From positions 11,662,541-11,726,540 of the forward strand of contig NC_088712.1 in NCBI RefSeq assembly GCF_963576615.1: DNA of 64,000 bases, written 5' to 3'. The translations under genes were made by a program, and so were the position numbers. The notes under the pieces were generated by a model. It saw only the letters and a program-made list of their open reading frames with translations, ran no database searches and was not told where the DNA came from. Positions 12,901-27,900 of this stretch are shown here, piece after piece (position 1 is the first letter of the stretch; every line of letters begins with the position of its first letter). The DNA is from Watersipora subatra (lineage: Eukaryota; Bryozoa; Gymnolaemata; Cheilostomatida; Watersiporidae).

Positions 12901-15900
12901 TCTGTCTGTTAGTCCATAATTCAATATTTTTTGACAAATTTCATCTGAACTTCACATGTGTATGCTCCAGGTTAATAAAATATTTATTTTTAAGCTCTGT
13001 CTCATTTCTAGAACCAAATCTTTAAACACCCATCTGCTTAGGAACTCAAGAAGGTGTATTTGAATGCATTAATGATAATTACCATCAACGAACACGTTCA
13101 TGGGCTGTTGTCATGAAAGCAGTGTAGCAATTTACGTTGAAAAGTTACACAAATGTTGTTGGCTTTCTGACTGAAAATAAAATAAATCCTCTGCAATGCT
13201 GGACTTACTGCAAGTATTCATAATAGTTTGCGGTTTTGGTGAAAATTTTAATAAGGAGTTGTTTACACTATCACACATTGTACCTGTTTATTTTAAGGTC
13301 TTTCTATAGCTTGCCAAATAGCAATTCTCTCATAAGATTCAGTAGATTCCTTTGATTAAGCATGACCTAATTCTGTTCATGTTCAATAAAAGTTTAAAAC
13401 AAAACTGTTAGATGCAACAATTTTTATAAAAAACTTTTGCTGAATATCATATCAATTTTGACAAAAGAATACTATTTCAATGTTTTGTTAAAAAATTTAA
13501 AACTTTCCCAGCATTTATTAATAAAACAGTTTTTAGTATAACATAGCACCATTTTTTGAAAGTTTAACTACGGTTTGGTTTTTATCCCTGACATTTATGG
13601 CATCATCCAATGAGATACATTAATGGAATTTGTATTACAATCAAACACCTCTCAAACTTGAAGTAGAATTGCGGTTAAATTTGTGAAGTACAGTATAATG
13701 GTATGTGACACCTAGCCTTAGAGCCCTTATTAGATATGTGTATGCCTCTCACCAGATCATTGAACAACCTAGTTTTAGCTCTTGGTAAATTTTTAAAAAC
13801 CATAGATGATCACTCAGCAAAAACAGGTGTGTTTAGTTATTGCTACAATGCTTTCAGTTCAATTGTCTACACATCTTGCTTTGGTCATTTATTACTGCAG
13901 GCAAAAAGTGGAAGATAACTCCAACTTGATTCTAAAAATTGTTAAGATGGTTCGAATTGAATGCTGAAAACAGTCAAAAAAGCTAGAGCAAATATCTGTG
14001 ATAGAAGTACAGAATGTATGTGTAGCTCACTTTAAAATTGCAAGGCGGAACTTAATAGTAATCTTGTTTACCTCCCCTTATGGCCTTTCTGTAACTAAAG
14101 GTTCACACTATATCGTCGAATGTCAGCATTTTTCTCACTACGATTATTTGTCGATTATGTGTATCATAAACTGATGGCATCGTCAAAGCAACGTAGATAC
14201 TTTGGAGAATATTGCAGTTGTCAAACATTCCCAATGGTTCACAGAACATTCACAAAAGCTTGTCCAAGGTGTACCACTTCAGTGATGGTGTTTGGCTGTC
14301 AGGGATTGCTTAATCTATAGTTTTATTTAAGGAAGTTGTATTTTGTCATTTCTGTGGGTGCATTGTATAATGAGAATGGTATTCCACTAACTATTGACAG
14401 ATGTAAACGGGGACGGCTTTGAGATAGAATGAACAATGTTATCTCAGATTATCACCAAAGTATTGTGGGATTAATGCTGACGTATGGCGGTATAGTGTGA
14501 ACTAGCTTTGCAGGAGAACTTACACAACATTTTTGTAGATTTTATCCAAAAGTATCAGTATTTTTTTATTATTTGCGATTGTTTTTGATGTTTTTCGGCG
14601 ATTTGACTGCCCAGATGTTTTAAGATTAACAAAACTAGATCGCGGTTAAAACGCTTGTATCAGTCGATTATTCCGTCTATAGTTGCAAAGAGATCGTCAT
14701 ATTAGAACCTCACACTGCTGCAACTTGAACGCAGATATTAACTATAGCAACTATAGTAACTAGTCACATCATTTCCTCGTATTTTTGATCAGTATTTTGG
14801 CTGCCATCAAGTTTTATCGATTTTAATCTTGAAACATCCTGATAGTCAGATCACCTCAAAAATTTGCTAACAACAGAAAAATACTCATACTGTCTGATAA
14901 AATTTAAAAAAAAGATTTCAAGTTATCTTTAGTTCATTACAGAAAGCTTCAAACATTAAATTGATATGTCCTGTTGTGTGTTAGTAGCTCTGCATAATAC
15001 CAATAATTATATAATAAATATATTGTATTATTGGTAATAATTAGTAGTATAATTCACAAACCTGTGATAGCTGTCTCTTTCCTTCTCGGTCTCATACAAC
15101 TTCTGCCTCAAATCAGTGACATCCTTTTGTAAGTCGTCTGCCCTCTCGTTGGCCTTATCAGCCTCAAGTCGCAGTGCTGACATACGATTTCTGACACCTG
15201 TGTATGCAATCAAAACTATGCCGTAAGCATCTAGATGCATTGAATCAGAGAATATTTGCAGGAATTGCTAGATAATACAAGCATGAAAATGCTTTTAAGT
15301 ACAGTGAAAACTCGACATACAAACTGGCATGTTAATGTGCTCGTATCTCAAAGCAGTATTTTTCATGTAGAATTACTAAATACAAATTAATCCATTCCAT
15401 GCTGTGAAAAATATTACCTGAAAACAGAATATTACAATGGAAAAACGTGTTTTTAATTGTTGTAATCCATTACCTACACTTACACAGTAAAAAATACCTA
15501 TTATGTGGTTATGGTAGGTAATACTGTGTAACATTACTCTGAACAGTACTGCATGGAGTTCTTACCTTTGAGACAGACATAGTGGCTAACGACGGTGTAG
15601 TTATGGTAGGTAATACTGTGTAACATTACTCTGAACAGTACTGCATGGAGTTCTTACCTTTGAGACAGAGATAGTGGCTAACGACGGTGGGAGAGAAACT
15701 TAACAGCAATGCGTTTGGTATACTAGACTTTTGTGATGCGCTTAACATAACAAACTGTAAATTTAATTTACCCTCGATTTCGGTGTACAAGTCGACCCAG
15801 TGTATAAGTTAAAGTCTAAACTTTGATTTAAAATCCTGGTTTTGACATGTGCCTGCTGTATCATTCAAGCACCTCTTTCTCTGGATCAAGTCGTTTTATC

Positions 15901-18900
15901 TCTAATAGTTCAGCCGACAGCAGAGGCAGACAACGCGTAGCTGGAGAAATGACATTCAAAAATACCATCAGCAAAAACTCTCACATTTTCTTGTGCCGTC
16001 GACAATATACTACATGCAACTATTTCCAAAAGAACTAGAATGAAAGTTTTTGTGTGTGGATACAAGGCACGAAAAACCATATTTCACTATTTTATTTGCC
16101 CGCCTCACCAATAAACCAAAACTGTTACCTCTGATTATACGTTTTTAACAGAACAGCCATGCTGCCAGAAAAAATGTATAATTATGTGTATATAATTATA
16201 TAAGTACATATGTAACTTTAATTCGTTAGCCTTAGATTCTGAGATTGATAGGAACTATTTTAGGTTTCAACACCACTCTATATGACATTTCTGCCTTACA
16301 ATGCCAACACTGACGTCAATGCCAACACTGACGCCTACGGTAATGTCAACAATGGTACAAATTAATGTCGAATTGCAAGGGTCTACTGTACTTCATGTTG
16401 GCATCTTGGCTCAATGCCAATGAAGCCTCAACTACTGAAAAATTTAAGGTTTGACGTCATTCCTACCATCACAAGTGTCATTGTTGGAAATTCAAACTCA
16501 ACCCGCTGCCTACAGGTCAGGTATTCCAGACTAGTAGGCTACGGCTGTTCTGTTACTTACTGAGTGCATAAGTGACCTTCAATTAACCTGAATTGCTCTA
16601 TCACCTTTCTATCTCACATTCCATTCACTATATGAATATTAAATTTGACAGTTTCATAATAGCAGACCAATTAATCGCATATAAGAGGAGTTTATAAGAT
16701 AACTCCAAGTTTATGGGTTTTTCAGGTCACACCAATTGCTCATTACGTTCCCCAGCCAGTGAGAAAAGGTTTCTACGCAATTCCAGAAAGTGAATAGGTA
16801 ATACAAATGCACCCTTAAAATCAATAGCCCAACTATAGTGGTAACTGAAGCCAAATTCTTCTTTGACCGAATGTACCACCCAAAAAAGGTCCACCAACCC
16901 AAAGGTGAACCAACCCAAATAACTGCGTTAGCAATTAGATATCTCAACTAGTATCTCGTGATAGATGGTAATAATTGAAAACTGTTCCTGTTTTCCCTCA
17001 TGACAATTGCCACTAATTATTAAACTTTGACCGTTCATGCAGCCATACAATACTGTAAAGTGAGCTTTGAAAGACATCTCACTTTGATGTAAAAGGTTAT
17101 ATATTACCTTGGATTTCTGCAGTCGCTTCTATAGCCATAGCAGCTGATACTGATGAATCCAAGGGTTGGGATGGTCCAACTCCACCCAAACCTCCTTTAA
17201 ACCCTGGATTTGAGTGTGGTGGTTTAGCTGGCTTTTGAGGAGGTTTCACTCCCTCGCTGAAAGGTGTTCTGTTATTAGCAGGCGTCTGATTGGCTGGCTG
17301 AAAGCCTCTTTGCAGCTGATTTGCAGAGGAAACTTGTGGTTGGGGTGAAAACCTAACCTGTTGTTGTTGTTGCTGTTGTTGTTGTTGTTGCCAACTAGGA
17401 ACACCAGTATCCTGTAAACATTTATCAAATACCGTAAAACTTCTAAGTGAACGCTATGGCGCTCACTTTTTCAACCCTTCTTCTGTTGTGGCGGTCAAAT
17501 AGAAGTGGCATTCAATTAGAGGTTTTACGGTAATATAAAATGTGAGATTTCTAAAAAATAGAAGTTATATTATATTGTATTATACCCTATTAGACAATAC
17601 TATTCACAAAATTATATTTCGTGGAAGTGGTCTTTTTATGCATTTTCAAGGAATGTTGTATTCATGAAAGAGCACATACGAGGATAAATTAATTGTCAAC
17701 ATCATTGACTTGATTGTTATAAGTTTTTGGATGTGATTTTACAGTAAAAAACTGCAGGAGACATTTGAAATGGCAGCGCCATGCTGAATTCGGAAAAGCT
17801 TGTAATTTTGTGAAAAATGTGGAGCACTGGAAATGGACATGACTGTAACCCCCAGCATTGGTTACAAAATGTTTGGAACTTAGCTATGTTTTTTACTATA
17901 GCTGGTGACTAGTTTTTAATTTTATGTAGTAGTTATACTATTGTAGCTTTTAAAACAAAACTAACAACTTTACCTAAAAACCTTTAAAATACAGTACATA
18001 ATAGGTCAAGGTTGAAAACTGGTCATCAGAGTCAGCTGAACTGCTTCCTTGACATATATTAATGTGCGGCATGCTCTAGTTAGGTAGATACTAATATGAA
18101 TTGGTATATGTAAGCTTTACTCTGATCACCGACACAACCAGCTTCTGCTCAAGTGTGATAACAAGTGCTTAAGAACACAATCATGTGTATGTAAGCACAA
18201 CATAGACAATGTAATCTATAACATCTCACTCCTAAACGCAATACCAAAAGGTAACATTAAGTAAACAATCGAAAAGCATTTTAAACCATTCGGAAAATTG
18301 TCTGCCCATAAATTTGCAATTTTTTATATCAATCAAATAGTGTTACCTTGTAGGGTAAATGTAAACTAACTCCATTTTCCCTAAAATCCTGATTTGTGTC
18401 CCATAAGAAGTAATTTCTAATCACCCATGTTTATGCTAACGAGAGTTTTGAGAACAAGGTCATACCAGAGAGAGCCAGAGTTACCTAAGGCTACCTACAC
18501 AATCTAAAAATGTTTTAGTAGGTCTGCTTTATTGGAGTCATCGATAGATCGGATACACTAATCTGTTTTACGCAAAACATCATTCGTGGAAAAAGACTAA
18601 ACTATATAGCTGGGATTTTAACAGAAGCCCAAGTTATCTAAGACCACCTATGTGTTCAAATGTTACTTATTCCCTGGAGCACTTGCTATCACTTCTCAGA
18701 CCAATAATTGCATAAGTTTTCAAGTGATAGCTACAGTCAATTACAGTGCGCGATTGGGTTACGATGACCCTGTTATACAATTTTTTACCCTGCAATGTAG
18801 AACACACTGATTTTTTGCCCTCTCCATACGCAGTATTTTTTTTCATACGAAATCAACAAAAAATTTTCTGGAAATTCAAGTTTGGTAGGTGTGCTTATTA

Positions 18901-21900
18901 TGTCATAATAACAAATATGTCGATTTGCTATTTGCCGAAATTCCTCTAACAACGAATGAAAGAGATACGATGCTCGATCTCGCTCAGTTCAGTGTTATTC
19001 ATTATTAGTTCTTGTGAAAATGAAGCCGGAAACAGATAGGTGATAAAATTTTAGCAATAAAAAAGTTGAACTTCAGTAAAATACACACTAAAACCTAAAC
19101 CTGGCTTTAAGCGTGTGTTTATTGAGCTAAATTCATTTAAGTTAAAATCAACATCCATGTTATACGCCTGTCTCTAAAGTAAAAGCTTCCTACAGTACTT
19201 CTGGCACAAATTACAATGTAACATTACATTTTATTACAGATCATGACTACTAAATGCACTAAAGTTAAGGTAGGTAACTATAGTTACTAAGGTTAACATA
19301 TTATTTTTTACCAACTTTTAATATGTACGGTACATAAAATTTTGATGATTTTTTACCAGGAGGTGATTGCATTAGAGAATTAGTATAGGGTTCTATACCA
19401 CTATTCGATATTTCTGTCATATGATGCTAACACTTGAACAAATCAAAATCGTATGGCAGGGTCCAATGTACTTAAAATAGCCCCTAAAGTTTGGGCACCT
19501 GTTGTACAATGTTCATATTTTTCATTCACAGGTCACTTTTCTAATGCATTATTTATTTATGCATACATCCAACATATACATACACTGTAGCAACTACAAA
19601 ATACAAAATGCAAAATACATCACACAACATCAAAGTGACCTTATACCAAGTGTCCTTATCACAGAACTTTCATAGCTTCTTAGCTTTTCATAGCTAAATT
19701 CCGTAGCAAACAGTTTACTAGATTGAGCACAATTGAGATTGAGATTAAATAGATTGAGCACACAACTCCTTGTAAGAACCACACTATCCAAAGCTTAAAG
19801 ATGAACATATGCAAAAGGTTAGGAAATTTTATCAGAACACATCAGTATTCTTATATCGTTGGCAATTGATTTTGGTGTTGGAGATGATTTGATTTTCAGG
19901 ATGTTTCAGGATTAAAATGTTGGATGCTACTTAACTTTTTGGCCAAATACGTACAAAAGCTATAATTTTATTATTGTATTACAAAGGCTAGAAGAAGAAA
20001 ATTTCACTGCTACAGTGTTAAACTTTTTAAAAAAACTTCATGGCAATACATTTCTTTTTATTTGTTTTTGTGGCACCAAAAGTTGAAAAAACTTAATGAT
20101 TATGTACCGCCAAATAAAAGTATCTATATATTCTCAACAGAAGAGTTAGCAGCACTTCTCACTCATCATTAGACGAGGTCATGGTGCTCCTGACATGCAA
20201 TCAGAAGCAGAGAAGCAGGAGTCTACACACTCTTCTTATATGGAGCTCCGAGTTTGTGCAAAGAAATCACATTCAATGAAACTATTTTGTAGCCTTGATT
20301 AAAGGTTTTATAAAATTTTATTACATACACCATTGTCAAAAGATTCCTGTGTGAACCAGCAAAGAAATGTAGGTTACAAGAGATAAGTACAGAGAGAAAT
20401 GACTGACTTTAGATTATCCAAGTAATAATTGTTATCTTGTAAATTCTTCATTCTATGTATAGTAGAAATATCAAAATTAGGAACATATAAATCGAATTTG
20501 ATGAATGGATAAAAAAATATATGTAAAAAAGCACAGTCACTAGCAAGATAGACCTACCTTTAAATGCTGGTAGATTTGGTAATAAACTATATATTATATT
20601 ACAGGGAAACACACAAGGTTACTCACAATTAATTATTTTCATCAATGTTTCACATTTAGATTGATAAACCAATAAATGATAGTTGGATGCAAGGTCAGCA
20701 CTCCAAAGTCATTACATAAAATTTGTCAGTTTTCGCTGAATAACAACTTGGGCATGAAGGGTCTGACCAAAACAATTTAGTTTAATACATTGATTCAAGG
20801 GTTTATATTTAATGTGGAATACTGACAAAGAATATCGGGATGGAAAATCAGCTCTTCAACTTCCACCAAATGATTGCAAGTGCTGCCACTTGAATATTTA
20901 GTTTTTTTGTAATCGTTCTCAAATGTGTTTTGTCATTACGGTCTGTTTAGGATGGTTTTTGAACACAAAGGTTTGGTAGCTGATGGGATTTTGCACTCTA
21001 AATTCATAATTTTCTACTTTACAAAAATAGTAAGCCAGCCAGACTAGCATAACAACAAAAATGTGATATACAGTAGACACTCCTATAACCTTAACCATCG
21101 ATAATGTAGCATCCAAATAAGATAAATATTAATGTAAAGAATTTATGTAAGGTTTTTACTTTAAATTACATGAGAAATTCCAGATAACGTAGGTTGGCAA
21201 CTCGGTGCAAGTTCTCAACTTTAATAAAAATAACGAAAGCACTACAGTTACCATTACAAATATTCTTTTTTCTTTTGTTAAACTGTACCCTGGCAGTTTA
21301 GCTTGCCATGAGGCATCATCAGGTACGACGATAAAGCACAGAAAAAATTTATCTGCACAATTTTTTAGAAACATCTGAAGGTGGTCAGTTAGTGCAGAAG
21401 CTAGACTGTCGGTCTATCAATCAAACTGCCACAAGTTGGAATCATGTTGAAATCACTGTTTTATTCTAATCTTCAACCTTGATTTCGCACAGCGAAGGAA
21501 CAGATAGACACTGACTTTATGATAGTAAAAATATATCTTTGCTTTGCTTAATTTTAGACAAAAACAAATTTTTTTCGTTCTACAATAGGCTCTGCTATTT
21601 AGAAAGATAAAGAAAAATCAAGTTAATTTGGTATTTAAGGTGTTCGCTTCTTTTAACTCAATAGAAAATTGTCGTAATCATGAACCATAAACCAAGTGAA
21701 CGCGACGAAAAAGAGAACAAATGTTGACAAAAACCATTAATGATAAGGTTACTATAAAAATAATGAAGTTGAAACGTTAAATTTAGTTTTTTCCTATTTA
21801 AAAGGCTAATAGGATGCGTTTTGGATGATTTTAAAACAGAGCAAGCAATTTCCATATACTTTACGGATAGAAATACATAAAATTTTTATAACCTTAACAT

Positions 21901-24900
21901 TCTCGGAACAGATTATTTACGTTATAGGAGCTTCTACCGTATACAAGCACATGAGACAGGAACACAACCATCTGTTTGTGTTCTTTTTTCAAAAAGGTGC
22001 TTTTTTTAAATTGTTATCTTGGATTTTACAACTCATTTTTAAAAAAACAGCCGGCAGAGCTTATCTACTTAAAGGGTTGATAATCAGGTACTGATGACAA
22101 GGGTTGGCTGAGCTACATAAAGGTGGGTCAAATGGAACACACCATAAGAAATGCCTCATGTATTATGTTTCCTCATCTCTAGAAAGCAGTAAGAAGTTCT
22201 CTATTAAAATACAGAACACCTCACTAATGAGCAAACAAGATTTATGTTATGAACAAGTCAGCTGATAATAGTAATAACTTATAGATAAAACTTTACCTGC
22301 AGTCCTAACTGGCCTCGTCTTTGTTCAGGCTGTTTACTTGCTTGTTGCTGGTGACCATTAGTTTCCTAAAAAGAGGTCTATAATTTAAGCATCCATTTTT
22401 AATAAATAACTCAGATACAAAACTTTGTTAGTTGTGAGTTGAGTTAGATTGAAATGATTTATACTTGATTAATTTGAGGTAAATTTAGATTGAGTTGAGC
22501 TACTGTATACTTAGATTGGGTTGAATTGTACTTAGATCAAGTTGATTTATACTGATAATGAGTTGAGTTATATTTAGATCGAACTGAGTTGTATGGAGAT
22601 TAAGTTTAGTTCTACTTAGATGGTGTGAGCTACATTTAGATAAAATTTAGTTATACTTGTATTGAGTTAAATTATATTCAGATAGAGTTGACTTATACTT
22701 TGATACTGTATTCTTTAGAATTGAGGCAGTCTTGTGCGGCTAGCGTTTTCAAAAAGTAAAGTTTCACAATAGGTTGAGTCTTAGTTTTTGCTGAAACAAT
22801 TTAACTTCAAACAGCTTTTGGTAAGACCCAGCTAAAAATATTATGGGAGTTAGAAAGTTAGTAGATTAGTAACAGACGTCGGGTTGTCAAATGTTCTCTA
22901 ATAACCAAAGTAACAGGTTTAATAATAATGAAAAAATGTTTTTATTTTGATCTATTTCTTATTTTTACTGCTAAAAATAAAATTTCAAACTTTAAACTGT
23001 AGTAAGACTACACAAACTATCATTTTTACTAATGGAATGCGGGAAACATTTACAACCATTATTATACACAATTATTTTGGAAGACAACTCCAACAGTGCT
23101 TGTGAGTGTCTTTGATTGCTTTGCCAAAAAATTTCAGAAGGATGTTTTTGTTATTTATTATCATGTAACTATAATTGTGGATATTTCATTGAGCCTTTGT
23201 ATAAGTTTCAAGATGTCATAACAATGTAAAGCCTTTTTGTCACTCAACTTGATACCAGAGGATGGTATAGCCTAATTACTCTCATAGGCGTAAATCCTTT
23301 TCTCAACTGGCAACAAATTTACCATGTTACTTATTGTATTTGACATTTCTATTTTGAAAAATTATTGTTGCCTTACCAGAAAAACCCGAAACTAACTGTT
23401 TGGTTTTGACCACAAGAGGCATGGAGATGGTTATGTATATTTAGCTTAATGAAATGTAGCGCTACCACTTATTACACACAATTTGACTCAAATAAACTCC
23501 TATTTTCAGAAAACTATAGTGTTATTCATGTAACATCATATCACCAACTTGGGACATGCTCAAAACTCAAGTTTTATATGGATGATTTTTAAGCTGATTC
23601 TCTATACAATAGTGCTGACTATCTAACTGAAGATGACAAAGTTTAATAACTGCCTTCTCACCTGCTGATGAGCAGGTTTGTTCTTAGGGGTCCATTTCTT
23701 CATAGGCTAAGGTCCATGTTTTCCACCTGGGCTGAGTACTTCCTGAGGCCCTTGCTGGCCCTCATCTAATCACGTAAGCAGAATTTGTTTAAAATATGTT
23801 GCAGGTTGACTCAAGTGAAAGTAGCAAAAAATGAGCTGATGAATTGCCTAATTAGAAAGATTCAGTCTAGCAAAAAGGTGGCACATAAGAACCATATTTA
23901 ATCTTCTGCCAAACATAATGTCTATCTAAACAGAAGTAACCAAAGTTATTACAAACAAACCATGAAAAGTTTAGAGAAAGAAATCAATGAGACTCAACCA
24001 GATCTCAGAGCTTGACTTACGGGGCTTAATTTACTCCAAAAATTAAATGTTATGTTGCTATCACGACATGTGTCTGCGTTTCTTTATAAGTTATATAAGT
24101 TATAAAATAAAAATCTATCAAATGATACAAGCATGTATTTATGAACAAGTGATATTAACGAACCATACTTATATTACACGTTGAAACAAAAAATAACGTT
24201 TTAAACCAAAAAAATATTTCCATCGTTTGCTTGGATAGCTGCATTCTGATTGTTGCTTTCAATTGAATGAACATTTTCTAGTTGTCCAATACTTTCCACA
24301 ATATCTTCTGGCTTCAATTCTTTTTCTGCACTGCTGAACGAGTCGATATTAGCGCCCAAACAATTTTTCGGCAGAGCAAAACTGTCATGCGCTGCATTTA
24401 GCATTGATGCAGTGCCATAAGTTTGCTCGCTAAACGTATAACCTTTGGTCCAAAACTTGCTAACCAGTTTTTTTATGCATTTTTTTCGAAGTATTAGGAC
24501 CGCGATAAACAAGGATCGCTCCTTGTTTATTAGCCTGAGATAGTTGTTAGTTATTTTTATGGCGTTGCTTTCAAAGTTCCATATACCGTCGTAATTTTAA
24601 ACCCTTTTTTATATATGTACATGTACTTTAAAGCATCAGGACCGCGTTAAACAAGGAACCACTATTAGCCTGAGGCAGCAATTGTTTTCTATAGCACTGC
24701 TTTGAAAGTTTATCTACCATCCTAAATTTAAGCCGTTTTTTATACATTTTATATGCAGGCTACTTAGAAGTACAAAGACCGTGTTAAACAGAAAGCTACT
24801 ACTAGCCTGAGACTGTTATTGATTATTGCTACGGTGTTGCTTTCAAAGTTTTAACGACAAAAATTAAAAGCTTTAGAATTGGACAACGAGAGAATTAAAT

Positions 24901-27900
24901 GTTATTGATATATACTTTTTTACTGATCAGTTGATAATATGGGCTCGGAAAGTTCAAATAATGTCAAAATAGCGGTCAAATAGAAGTGGTGTTCAATTGG
25001 AGAGTGGCGGTCTATTTTTCAACCATTTTCTCAGGATGATGGTCAATTGAAGGTGGCGTTCAAATAGAGGTGACATTCAATTAGAGGTTTTACGGTGTCT
25101 AAATCTCAATTTTTGTTTGATGGTCTGTCATCCGTGTGTACAGTTACAGAGCTTACATTCTAGCAATAGAAAATCCGCTTTGCAAAGGATTTGATCTCAA
25201 AACTTCCGAGTCTGCAAACTGACCGATGTTCAACAGACTGTAGTAATAAATGATTGCATTTATATGCCTTATATCGGATGAAATACTCACGCTTAAAGCG
25301 CTTGTGTTATTAACTAGCACGGTTGATCAATACGCGTAATGTAACGACTATTAAGCTGGCTTCAAACAAGGCTATTGTTTTAGTAAAACTTTAGACTACT
25401 TAGTTTACCAAGTAAGTTACTCAAATTTATTGGTTAATTATTTTATTACCTGTGAAACACTGGGAATTTGGCACGTAGAGTATGTAACTCTACCAAGTCT
25501 CCAAGATTTATTAGAGTAAATTCCAAGTTTTTTTTGTATGCCTAACCAAATTCTTATGTTAAGATCGATTAGGTTGTCTGCTTAGCTTACTGCTTGCATA
25601 GGCTATGCATGTTTTAAGAGCATTGTTGTACAGACAATGGCTCTGTGATTTTAGATGGACATGTCTGAGTCTAGTGATGAGGAAATCTCGATGACTGGAG
25701 ACATGCCCAGTTGCAGAGAGCAATTTAAGTTTGGATATCATTCCTGTCACAAGCAATGACCATTTTTTGAAAATTAAAACCCATCCTGTGGTTTGCGGCT
25801 CAGGCGTTCTAGATCACTAGATTATGGGTGCTCTTTTAACACACCCCTATCCATTGATAGATATTTTTTATATACTACTTTCCATATGTAGGCTACTCTT
25901 TTGAGAATCTTGACGCAGCGTTAATAAAATTTCACACGACAGGAAATACAATGGATTGCAACTACAGGAGCAAATCTGTAAGTAGTACCTTAATGTACCC
26001 AGAACAATGCCTAATCAACCCACAAGAGAATTAGCTAGACAAATTACAATAAAGTTCCATTAGCCAACACAATACATCTACTCAATTAATGAAAACGCCG
26101 GGCAGCGGATGCCAGCAGCATAAGCGAGGAGCAGACCTTATGCTGCTCTTGGAATAATGAATACATCAGCTGTTACCCATAAAACCATTCACAGCAGTTA
26201 TAATTAGTCACTGGAGTCTAACCGATCCTTCGACTCCTACACCTGACCTTATGCAAGGAAAGTAGTGAATGTTTGCTTCGGACTGGATTTTGAAAATCTA
26301 CTAAGTAAAGATCATGATTACTTAACTGATTGTACACCTTGTTGAGCTTTTCTATGACCACTAATACCTGAGAGATGTCAGTGTAACAACTAACTGCAGT
26401 ATTATTAACAACCAGCTACACAGAGCTAACAAGCAAACCAGTTATGCAATCTACAGTCTATTCTCAAGGGAGTATATGTTCCTACATAAAATGCTCATAG
26501 CATAAAAAGATTGCAAACTAATTAATGCCATATGTAGAGGTTTGACTGTACTTTTACGTAGAGGTTTGACTGTACTTTTATGTAGAGGTTTGAATGTACT
26601 AATGAATAAAGGATTTGACTGTATCGGTATGTAGGGTGTTCACTGTACTTGTAAGCAGAGTTTTAAATGTATTGGTGTGTAGAGGTTTGACTGAACAAAC
26701 CTGTATGTAGATATTTGATGGTTGCAACATGCAGAAGTTTACAAACCCACATCCTTTAAAATTGTCATGGCAAGCAATACTAAAATAACAGGTGATAGTC
26801 TTGTAACATGTTGCATCACAGTCTTTACAACAATGTCTATCATAATACTATTAATAACAATGATAATATTAATAATAATGATAAGAATAATAATTCCACA
26901 ACCAAATGAGTGGGAGCGAAGTTTGAGAGTTTTTATGATAAATGCATGTGCACACAACTTACGAAAATTATTCATCAACGACGTCGCAAACTTTTGTTTT
27001 AAAATCTCGTCAACAAATTTAACCATCGTTTTGTAGAGTCATTAAAGTATAATAACAATACAAAACACATATAAACCTATTTAAATATGTTACCAAGTCT
27101 TTGTAAATTGTCGACAGTCTCTTAAATCGTACCCATCTGATCGGATTATACACAAATAGACAGATTAATTTGGCCGAAAATCGTCACAAAACGCTTGAAA
27201 AGCTTGGTTTAATAAAAGTTAAGACCGGCAAACGAAATGCCGAGCGACAGAGAATGGAACGATTAAGTCGTGCGCATTTCACGAAAAAATAACGTGCACA
27301 TTTTACCAGTCTATAGCATTGTCAAATTGCCGAAGGTTTCTGTAATTAACGTGGAAGTACAGAAATCGTTTCTTTTTTGCTGATTTCAAAGTAACTGGCG
27401 TTTTGGAAACTTTTGAGTACTTTGGTATGCTAACTGATGTCCAAAGCAGTGAAAGTAAAGGAAATGAAGATGATATTTTTTTCTAACGATTCTTATGAGA
27501 TTATTACAGTATTTAATTATAAGTTTGGATGACTATTGAAATGTAATAGTCACACTAACAACATCGATGATGGGTAATATGTTACTGTTATTATTTTTTG
27601 TAAATAGTTTTGTTAAATAGATTTTCTAAAAATCTATATAAATGTCACAACTTCTTGATATTGTTAGCTATGACGTTTTGAAATGTAAACTAAATTGTGC
27701 ATTGGTTTTCTATTATTGCTATATTAATAATATTGGTTATTCTAATAATATCAGTGCATTTTACTTCTAATATTGACTAATATTGCATTTCTCCTATTGC
27801 AGGGGGAAAATATAAACATAATTTTTTCCTTTTATTATTGCTGTTTGTTGTATATAATAACGCCCACACCCAGTACATTACAGCTACCATTGCAGTTACC

